The notes under the pieces: generated by a model
The model's input: the letters and a program-made list of their open reading frames with translations, nothing else
Databases searched by the model: none
What the model was told of the DNA's origin: nothing
Shown here: one piece after another, positions 1-5,025 of the stretch
Position numbering within the stretch: position 1 is the stretch's first letter
Layout of the letters: every line of letters begins with the position of its first letter
Translations under genes and position numbers: made by a program
Assembly: GCA_009777165.1 (NCBI GenBank)
Contig: WRML01000190.1
Span: 1 to 5,240 of the forward strand
Source of the DNA: Kiritimatiellota bacterium
GTDB taxonomy: Bacteria; Verrucomicrobiota; Kiritimatiellia; RFP12; UBA1067
DNA length: 5,240 nt
Direction of reading: 5' to 3'

Positions 1-935
1 AGTACGGCATCTGCTGGAACACCGCCCCCAAGCCCACCACGGCCCACAACGCCTTCCCCCTGTACCACCGCGACCGTTACGACGCCCAGATCCTCGGCCT
101 CAGGCCCAACACCACCTACTACGCCCGCGCCTACGCCCAGAGCGCCCTCGGCGTCAAGTACAGCGACAACGAGGTCACCTTCACGACCCCCCCGGCCGGC
201 CCCCTCGGCGAAAGCGTCGAGCCCCTCCTCAACGACCGCTTCGACAACAACTGGCACATCCAGCGCTACCACGGCACTGCCACCGACGGCAACGGGTGGC
301 ACCTCGGCTCCGGTGCCTCCGTCTTTCTCCTGAAGCTGATGACCTATTACCGCGCCCCCATCACCGGCGACAACCCCCGGAACATCAAGCTCGACTTCAC
401 CCGCATCCACACCAACCCCTCCCAGTCCCGCCCCGGATTCCGCCTGAGCGACTTTGACGCCGCCTTCGGCTTCTGCAACGGGCTTGCCGGCCGCGCCCGC
501 ATGAAGCAGGCCCGGTGGGACAGCAAAGACGAGAAGGAGTTTGCCAAGCAACTCGGCCTCAAGCCCGGCGCCGGCATGCGCGACACCCCCCTCATCCCCG
601 TCGAGCGCACCACCCCCCTCGAACCCCTCGTTGAACGTGCCAGACAAACCCTCTACGCCGAGTCCCGGCCCGTCGTGCTAATCCAGGAGTATGATGCCCA
701 GACCCCTACCTCCTTCGGTATCGGCTTCATCATCATCGACGGCTACCGCAACGGCGACGAGTTCCACTTCTGCTTCCCCGAAGGCAAGAACCGCAACCTC
801 CCCAACTTCCCCACCGGCTGGTACAAGTTCGACAGTCTCCTCTGGAAGGATGTCAACCGCAACTTCCTCGTCTTCGACCTCGCCCCCGGCAAGACCGGCA
901 CCGTACCGCAGTCACTGGACAGCATCAGGAGATAG
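1..935 (+). CDS. Fibronectin-like / degenerate C10-peptidase-like protein, C-terminal part (5' end outside window)
   Basis: The frame is open from the window edge (first full codon at 3) to TAG at 933-935, giving 310 visible residues. Residues 1-64 look like a fibronectin-III-like repeat of the kind common in secreted PVC and Bacteroidota proteins (YGICWNTAPKPTT near the start, LRPNTTYYARAYA, then EVTFTTPP). Residues ~70-295 match the C10 (streptopain/SpeB) layout: an opening VEPLLNDRF; a helix-like stretch ending LMTYYRAP where C10 enzymes have the Cys-bearing helix ending QIMKYxxYP; RPVVLIQ before the late strands; GFIIIDGY where SpeB has HAFVIDG; and GWYKFDSL near the end. By this alignment the catalytic Cys is Gly104 and the catalytic His is Gly241, and the Trp-rich HVNWGWGG loop is replaced by HFCFPEGK. 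The domain is therefore probably not a peptidase and may bind or have a structural role. No sorting signal is visible at the C terminus. The N-terminal part, including any signal peptide, is unseen. Codons are strongly C-ended. An internal ATG at 339 is not a credible start because it splits the C10-like domain. Confidence 0.82.
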   Translation, partial: YGICWNTAPKPTTAHNAFPLYHRDRYDAQILGLRPNTTYYARAYAQSALGVKYSDNEVTFTTPPAGPLGESVEPLLNDRFDNNWHIQRYHGTATDGNGWHLGSGASVFLLKLMTYYRAPITGDNPRNIKLDFTRIHTNPSQSRPGFRLSDFDAAFGFCNGLAGRARMKQARWDSKDEKEFAKQLGLKPGAGMRDTPLIPVERTTPLEPLVERARQTLYAESRPVVLIQEYDAQTPTSFGIGFIIIDGYRNGDEFHFCFPEGKNRNLPNFPTGWYKFDSLLWKDVNRNFLVFDLAPGKTGTVPQSLDSIRR

Positions 936-965
936 GACACAAGCCAACAGCATTTTACTTGAAGT

Positions 966-1184
966 TATAGTGAATTCACATTAAAAGTGTTCCATTCTTA
1001 CATCCCGTTAGGGATGTATCTCTCGGTAGAAAAACGCCCCCCCCCATGTTCGCATCCCATCGGGATGCGCCTAAAAGAGGCATCCCGAGGGGATGCCATG
1101 ATTTTTTTTTGCGTTCTCTTCTACCGAAAGAAACATCCCTAACGGGATGTTGTCGCGGTACACTTTTAATGTGATTTGACTATA
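966..1184. repeat. MITE-like palindromic repeat, complete copy 1 (219 bp)
   Basis: The ends 966-990 and 1160-1184 are inverted repeats matching at 23 of 25 bases (TATAGT outermost, AAAAGTGT innermost on the left). Inside are a second inverted pair, TCGGTAGAA (1023-1031) with TTCTACCGA (1119-1127), and four hairpins of one design, CATCCC-loop-GGGATG: 1000-1017, 1051-1069, 1079-1097 and 1133-1150. The first and last hairpins are exact reverse complements of each other. There is no ORF of note, so this is a non-autonomous element or a repeated structured RNA or DNA. The ends begin TATA and finish TATA, which would fit insertion at a TA dinucleotide as seen in IS630/Tc1-type elements, but no transposase is present to confirm it. 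It starts 31 bases after the stop codon of the first gene. Confidence 0.88.
1079..1110 (+). terminator. Hairpin plus T-run inside repeat copy 1, possible intrinsic terminator
   Basis: GGCATCCC (1079-1086), loop GAG, GGGATGCC (1090-1097), then ATGA and nine T residues (1102-1110). The stem is 8 bp and GC-rich, and the T-run lies on the + strand side. It is placed to stop transcription coming from the gene ending at 935. The four-base gap between stem and T-run is slightly longer than ideal. The same arrangement recurs in repeat copy 2. Confidence 0.5.
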
Positions 1185-1446
1185 CATGGGTTAATGGCTT
1201 TGCCGTTGGCTTTCACGAGTCAGTGGTTTTGGCTGTTGTCTCGTGTTAGCCCAGTGGTTTGGTTGTTTGGTCTGGTGCGGAAAACATAGGGGAATAAAAA
1301 CCCTAGTAACGTCCTGCGCCTGCGAAGCGGAAGCGGAAGCTTGGCAGGAGGCCGACTGAATACCTAATAAGCCGGGCTATTGTCACGACTATAGTTTCTA
1401 TCCTCCTGCCTCCATCTGGTTGGCGGTACTTTTCTGGGTTATGGAG
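1185..1446. other. Intergenic region without a recognisable gene; G/T-rich segment and inverted repeats
   Basis: I find no credible coding sequence on either strand. Positions 1189-1280 are about three-quarters G+T on the + strand and hold two diverged direct repeats starting CAGTGGTTT (1221-1245 and 1252-1277). GGAAGC-type hexamers repeat at about 1323-1340. GGCAGGAGG (1343-1351) has an exact inverted partner CCTCCTGCC (1402-1410) and a shorter upstream partner TCCTGC (1312-1317), so two exclusive pairings are possible. None of these matches an RNA family I can name. Confidence 0.5.
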
Positions 1447-1608
1447 TTATTCAATGCTGGTGAGACGAAAACCGCCGCTTAAGCCTTTCTCTGCTTTCCT
1501 AACCTTGTACATGACCTCGTTCCACTCCTCATCCGATTTCATAAGAACGCATCCCGAACACATCATCAGCGCAAAAGCGCTCAACACCATTCCCAACCTT
1601 GTTTTCAT
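1447..1608 (-). CDS. Small predicted lipoprotein, 53 residues
   Basis: ATG at 1608-1606 and TAA at 1449-1447. The protein begins MKTRLGMVLSAFALMMCSGC, a short positive N-region, a hydrophobic stretch (residues 5-16) and a candidate lipobox ending at Cys20 (C-S-G-C rather than the usual Leu at -3). Signal peptidase II cleavage would leave about 34 residues, beginning with the lipidated Cys and rich in charged residues (KSDEEWNEVMYKVRKAEK). The start is supported by AGGAGA at 1615-1620, six bases upstream. The gene lies downstream of the glycosidase on the same strand, with 392 bases between them, so it may have its own promoter, though I could not find a clear one. I recognise no family. Small lipoproteins of this kind are often envelope-anchored, but no function can be assigned. 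The overlapping + strand ORF 1454-1789 has no RBS and no recognisable features. Confidence 0.68.
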   Translation of the reverse strand: MKTRLGMVLSAFALMMCSGCVLMKSDEEWNEVMYKVRKAEKGLSGGFRLTSIE

Positions 1609-1614
1609 AATCGT

Positions 1615-1620
1615 TCTCCT
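1615..1620 (-). promoter_or_regulatory. Ribosome binding site of the small lipoprotein gene
   Basis: On the minus strand AGGAGA is preceded by AAA and lies six bases before the ATG at 1608. It is the best Shine-Dalgarno match next to any start in the window and is the main argument that the 53-codon ORF is translated. The glycosidase start at 4991 has no comparable site. Confidence 0.65.
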
Positions 1621-1647
1621 TTTCCCTTCCTCAATCCTGACCTTTCA

Positions 1648-1675
1648 TCACTCACCACTTGTCACTGACCACTTC
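1648..1675. repeat. Two-copy 14-bp tandem repeat with heptamer substructure
   Basis: TCACTCACCACTTG (1648-1661) is followed directly by TCACTGACCACTTC (1662-1675), matching at 12 of 14 bases. Each unit is itself two related heptamers. It lies 40 bases upstream of the lipoprotein start. Similar heptamer tracts occur between genes in several bacterial groups, notably cyanobacteria. Here the array is very short. Confidence 0.6.
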
Positions 1676-1698
1676 CCACATCTGAATTTTCCCTGCCA

Positions 1699-1731
1699 GA
1701 GTTTCCCGCCACAAAAAAAAGGCGCAAACTC
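1699..1731. other. Imperfect hairpin with an A8 (T8) loop
   Basis: GAGTTT (1699-1704) pairs with AAACTC (1726-1731), and CGCC (1707-1710) pairs with GGCG (1721-1724). An asymmetric bulge separates the two helices and the loop is ACAAAAAAAA. Read on the minus strand the T8 is in the loop rather than after the stem, so this is not a standard terminator. It lies in the putative 5' region of the lipoprotein gene. Confidence 0.4.
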
Positions 1732-1853
1732 CAGGTCACGTTTCGGGAAGGACATCATACATCATACTTTGTTACACTTACGTGTATAGAACCCTGCCAG
1801 ATTTTCTTCTTGGGAAGCTTGAATGCGCGTAAAACGCAGACATCAAAAACTGT

Positions 1854-1985
1854 TCAGCGGTTCGTCTCTACATCGTCAGGGTTGCCGCACCACACCACCC
1901 GTGGCTGGAGATCCTCCCCTTTTCTCTCCTTTTCAAAAGCATGAGCATGGGCAATAACGTTGCTCCATTTTTCGTGCAGTGTCAT
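1854..1985 (-). CDS. Doubtful 43-residue ORF just after the glycosidase stop
   Basis: ATG at 1985-1983 and TGA at 1856-1854. The product is hydrophilic, starting MTLHEKWSNVIAHAHAF and ending WCGNPDDVETNR, with a Glu/Lys-rich centre. It lies in the same frame as the glycosidase, 15 bases beyond its TAA, so the frame is open for 48 codons past that stop. There is no ribosome binding site before the ATG and I recognise no family. It may be a remnant of a longer gene or a chance ORF in moderately GC-rich DNA. Confidence 0.22.
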   Translation of the reverse strand: MTLHEKWSNVIAHAHAFEKERKGEDLQPRVVWCGNPDDVETNR

Positions 1986-2000
1986 GTCAACTGTGTACGT

Positions 2001-4991
2001 TTATTGCCGGAGGAATCCAGCGTTGCACCAGTTGCCGTGGTCGCTTTTGATGCCGTCTCCGGCGGATTCGCTGATGAGTACGATATTCTCGATATCGTCG
2101 GGGAGGGCAATGTCGAAGTGCCACCGTTCGCGCTGTCCGAAGCGCAACACGGGGGAGGACGCCAATATGCGCTGACCATCCGCCGCCTCGCCCGCGACCA
2201 CAAAACGGATGCTGGACTGGTTCTGCGGGCGTTGGCTCTCGTCAATGCCGACGACGGCGACGAATCGCTTGTGGTCGGGGGCCCGGGCGTACACGGCGTG
2301 GCCGTCGGCATGGATGCAGACGCCGGAGACGTAAACGTCCTTGCCGAGCGTGAGCGGGCCGTTAAGGGCGGTGTTGACTTTGAAGCTGCCGTAGCCGACG
2401 GCCGTGCGGAGCGGCTTTAGGTCGCCGAGCGCGACGTGCGGCATCGGGGGGACATCGCCGAGCTGCGGGATGACGGGGGCGGTGAAGGTCACAGGGACGG
2501 ACGCGCCGCGTGTGCCGTCGAGCGTGAAGGGGGTGACCTCGTAGGTGTAGGTCTGCCCGGACTGGATCGTGTCGTCGGCCCACGACGCGCCGAGGGCGGC
2601 CGGCACGATGACCTTGCCGTTGCGCTTGATCTCGCAGGCGCGGGTGTTGCTGTCCCAGCGGAGGGTGAGCGCGGCGAAGATGTCGGGGAGTTCGGTCCGC
2701 ACGTCCTTGACGCGCGGCGTGATGGCGGTGGCGTCGGTCTTCGAGAATTCGACGCGCCAGGATACGGCCTTGCTGCGGGTGCTGTGGAGGGTGACGCGCA
2801 GAAGCCCCTCTTCCGTTTTCTGCGTGGCGGTGACGGCGTCGTCGTCCGTGGCGACGCGCAGGACGGCGGGGTTTCTGCCGGAGGCGGTGTGGGTCAGGAT
2901 CCGTAGCTCGTAGGGGTCGTCGGCGACGAGCTCGCTGATGCCGGAGAGCGTGGCGGCCTGGGGGTCCCAGCGTTCCTGTTTCACGTCAATGATGCCTTGC
3001 GTGATGTGGCGCGAGGTGCTGATAAGCTGGGGGTGGTCGTTGACGGGGCGGACGGCGAGCACGGCGCAGGATTGCGGCGGGAGGGTCAGGCGAAGGTTGC
3101 CGCTGAACGGTTCGGTGAGGCCGTTTTCCCAGAACTCGAAGGCGATGTGGGGCGCGGCGCGGTCGAGGCCGATTTTGGCGAGCGGGAAGTCGAACGCCTT
3201 GGGTGCGGCGTCCCAGTTGAAGAGGCCGATGATGTCGCGGGTGCCGTCGCTCACGTGCCAGATGGAGGGGATGCGGTTCTCGAAGAGGTCCACGGGGCGG
3301 GCGGTGGCGCGGTGGGAAGGCATGGCGCGTTTGAGCAGGTCGAGGCGGTCGGGGGGGAGCGCGGCGTACTCCTCGCTGCTGCTGTTCATCTGCCCGGCGA
3401 GCGTGACCCACGAGACGATCACACGGGCGTGGGCGGAGGCGAGCGAGGTGCGGACATAGAGCGGGTCGGGGTCGTTGTACCAGACGCGGCGGTGGAGGAA
3501 GTATTGCCACGCGCCGTACTCGGGGCCGCGCAGGAGGCTGTCCCACGACGCGCCGTTGTCGGGCCCGATGCGCATCCCGTCAACCAGCCCGAACGCGGCG
3601 CCTGCACTGCGTGCGTTCTGCGGGACGCAGCACCCGAGCAGGAACACGTTGGTGCCGGCCGTGTCGCGGACGAGCCGGAGGCTGTTGCGCATCATCTGGA
3701 CCTGCGTGACGCCGGGGTCGGAGAGGACCGCGCCGCCCATGTCGTCCTCGCGGAACGCGTCGCAGACGTAGTTCTGATTGATGGCCATGCCGGTGTAGAG
3801 GCCGTCCATCTTCAGGTAGGTGTAACCCCAATCGTGGACGAGCGTGCGGATGACGCCGCGCAGGTGGGCCTGGGTATCCGCGCGCGTGAGGTCGAGGCAA
3901 GTCCCCCCCCAGCGCGTGTCGTAGGGGGTGCCGTCCTGCCGCTTGACGAACCAGTCCGTCTTGTCGGCGAACCACGGGTCGCCGATTGTCCCAGCGAAGG
4001 GGATCAACCAGATACCCGCGGCCATGCCGTGCTTGCGGATGATGTCCGCCATCGCTTTCATGCCGTCCGGGTAGGGCCCCTTCGGGTCGTGGCCGACGAA
4101 GACCTTCTTCGGGCCGTTCGCTTTCTGGCCGAGCTGCCAGCCGTCGTCAATCTGCGCGACGCCCATACCGAACGGGACCAGCTGCTCGGCGAGGAACGCC
4201 ACGCGCGGCTCCATTTTTTTCTGCGTCGAGGCGCCATCCACGTACCACGTGCAGTGGACGGTCGGCATGGGCGGCAGCTGGATGCGGTAGACCTTCGCGA
4301 GGGCGTCCGCGTAAGCCTCCAGCCCGAGACGCGCGTCCTCGAAAGACCCGACCGCGAACGTCTCCAGCGGCTCCTCCGCCCCGGGCTTCACCAGCAGACG
4401 CCCGAAGTCAACGTGCGGCACGAGCAGGCGCCCGAAATCAACGTACGCCGGGAGCGTGTTCCCCTCGGTACGCACGACCCCGCTGCCGCGGTCTGTCGTG
4501 ACCCACCCCCCGACCACGCCGTTGCGGGTGTCCGGGTCCACAACTGCACTCCACATGTAGCTGCCCTTGTTTTTCTCCAGCGGGACGGGCCCCCCCGTGC
4601 CCAGCGCGACGGACAGCCGCCGGTCGGCCAACTCAAGCGCCGGGTAGTGGACGCGGTTGGTGACCGCCGGCTCCGCCCCCCCCCGCAGGGTCTTGCGGAA
4701 CAGCACGAACGGGACCCCCGGGTAGAGCGCGATGCGTAGGGTCCCCGATTCGAGCGCAGGCCCCCTCCCGAACGCCGCGTGATCCGACATCACGTTGCGG
4801 AACCCTTGCGGGTCAACCTGTGCCCGCGCGAACACCTGACCGTCGCGCGCGAGCGCAAGCTCGCCGCCCTCTCCCAGCGTGACCGCCAGTGCGTCACACT
4901 CAATTTTCATCTCGGCCCAAGCAGGGGCCACCAATAAACAGAAATAAACTACCCGATGTGTCATAATAGAAAATAAGCATACCACTCCCAT
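2001..4991 (-). CDS. Secreted GH36-like (clan GH-D) alpha-galactosidase-type glycosidase with C-terminal NPCBM domain
   Basis: 996 residues from ATG 4991. The alternative start at 4964 (Met10) gives a cleaner signal peptide, MTHRVVYFCLLVAPAWA, and may be the true one. Predicted order: signal peptide to ~26; N-terminal beta-sandwich ~30-235; (beta/alpha)8 barrel ~240-565; barrel-associated beta domain ~570-650; a second beta-sandwich ~655-760; a fibronectin-III-like domain ~770-838; NPCBM ~845-996 (ending DHGNWCNAGF). Clan GH-D signatures are IDDGW (281-285), LDLTRADTQAHL (366-377), YLKMD with Asp396 as likely nucleophile, RIGPD with Asp478 as likely acid/base, and YNDPDPLYVR (505-514). These retaining enzymes release alpha-linked galactose or N-acetylgalactosamine. 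KMDG differs from the classic KWD of GH36 and KYD of GH27, so the substrate is uncertain. NPCBM probably binds carbohydrate. Export suggests action in the periplasm, at the cell surface or outside the cell. Residues 184-201 contain a duplicated VDFGRLLV. No upstream partner gene is visible, since a repeat element lies 35 bases before the start. Confidence 0.92.
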   Translation of the reverse strand: MGVVCLFSIMTHRVVYFCLLVAPAWAEMKIECDALAVTLGEGGELALARDGQVFARAQVDPQGFRNVMSDHAAFGRGPALESGTLRIALYPGVPFVLFRKTLRGGAEPAVTNRVHYPALELADRRLSVALGTGGPVPLEKNKGSYMWSAVVDPDTRNGVVGGWVTTDRGSGVVRTEGNTLPAYVDFGRLLVPHVDFGRLLVKPGAEEPLETFAVGSFEDARLGLEAYADALAKVYRIQLPPMPTVHCTWYVDGASTQKKMEPRVAFLAEQLVPFGMGVAQIDDGWQLGQKANGPKKVFVGHDPKGPYPDGMKAMADIIRKHGMAAGIWLIPFAGTIGDPWFADKTDWFVKRQDGTPYDTRWGGTCLDLTRADTQAHLRGVIRTLVHDWGYTYLKMDGLYTGMAINQNYVCDAFREDDMGGAVLSDPGVTQVQMMRNSLRLVRDTAGTNVFLLGCCVPQNARSAGAAFGLVDGMRIGPDNGASWDSLLRGPEYGAWQYFLHRRVWYNDPDPLYVRTSLASAHARVIVSWVTLAGQMNSSSEEYAALPPDRLDLLKRAMPSHRATARPVDLFENRIPSIWHVSDGTRDIIGLFNWDAAPKAFDFPLAKIGLDRAAPHIAFEFWENGLTEPFSGNLRLTLPPQSCAVLAVRPVNDHPQLISTSRHITQGIIDVKQERWDPQAATLSGISELVADDPYELRILTHTASGRNPAVLRVATDDDAVTATQKTEEGLLRVTLHSTRSKAVSWRVEFSKTDATAITPRVKDVRTELPDIFAALTLRWDSNTRACEIKRNGKVIVPAALGASWADDTIQSGQTYTYEVTPFTLDGTRGASVPVTFTAPVIPQLGDVPPMPHVALGDLKPLRTAVGYGSFKVNTALNGPLTLGKDVYVSGVCIHADGHAVYARAPDHKRFVAVVGIDESQRPQNQSSIRFVVAGEAADGQRILASSPVLRFGQRERWHFDIALPDDIENIVLISESAGDGIKSDHGNWCNAGFLRQ
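4390..4449. repeat. 30-bp tandem duplication inside the glycosidase gene
   Basis: Units 4390-4419 and 4420-4449 match at 25 of 30 bases. In the protein this gives VDFGRLLV at residues 184-191 and again at 194-201, a ten-residue in-frame repeat near the end of the N-terminal beta-sandwich. The frame is preserved. The five differences suggest the duplication is not very recent. Confidence 0.8.
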
Positions 4992-5004
4992 CTGTGGATG
5001 ACAA
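4976..5004 (-). promoter_or_regulatory. Possible sigma-70-type promoter of the glycosidase gene
   Basis: On the minus strand TTGTCA (4999-5004) is separated by 17 bases from TATGCT (4976-4981), matching the consensus at 5/6 and 4/6. Transcription would start near 4967-4969, only a few bases before the Met10 codon at 4964. That would exclude the upstream ATG at 4991 and make the mRNA almost leaderless. This rests only on two hexamers and their spacing. Confidence 0.28.
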
Positions 5005-5025
5005 TGGGAATTTTTTATGAAATGC

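Larger units (their letters stand above)
1609..2000. other. Region between the glycosidase and the small lipoprotein gene
   Basis: This stretch is mostly non-coding and lower in GC than the flanking glycosidase. It holds the lipoprotein RBS, a 14-bp tandem repeat (1648-1675), an imperfect hairpin with an A8 loop (1699-1731), a CATCATA duplication (1753-1766), a TACAC/GTGTA hairpin (1773-1786) and a doubtful 43-codon ORF (1854-1985). CCCTGCCAGA occurs twice, about 101 bases apart (1691 and 1792). I found no convincing terminator for the glycosidase on the minus strand and no clear promoter for the lipoprotein. Confidence 0.5.

Noticed and set aside
691..984. 97-codon + strand ORF in another frame of the first gene
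   Set aside because: Its Ser/Thr/Pro-rich product is a frame shadow of the C10-like domain, and it runs into repeat copy 1.
966..1184. CRISPR-like array of CATCCC hairpin repeats
   Set aside because: The four palindromes are too short, unevenly spaced and arranged as mirror images in one larger palindrome, and no cas gene is present.
1190..1446. Integron attC site or recombination site
   Set aside because: No GTTRRRY and RYYYAAC core pair with the right spacing was found, and the inverted repeats do not fit the attC layout.
1454..1789. 111-codon + strand ORF
   Set aside because: It overlaps the lipoprotein gene, its RBS and the tandem repeat on the opposite strand, has no Shine-Dalgarno site and no recognisable domain.
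1963..1990. Promoter at TTGACA (minus strand, 1985-1990)
   Set aside because: The -35 match is perfect, but the hexamers 16-18 bases downstream (around TGGAGC) bear no resemblance to a -10 element.
2997..4739. 580-codon + strand ORF opposite the glycosidase
   Set aside because: It is antisense to a gene with clear GH36 and NPCBM motifs. Its product is low-complexity Arg/Ala/Val/Glu-rich sequence, as expected from the complement of GC-rich codons, and no start signal is visible.
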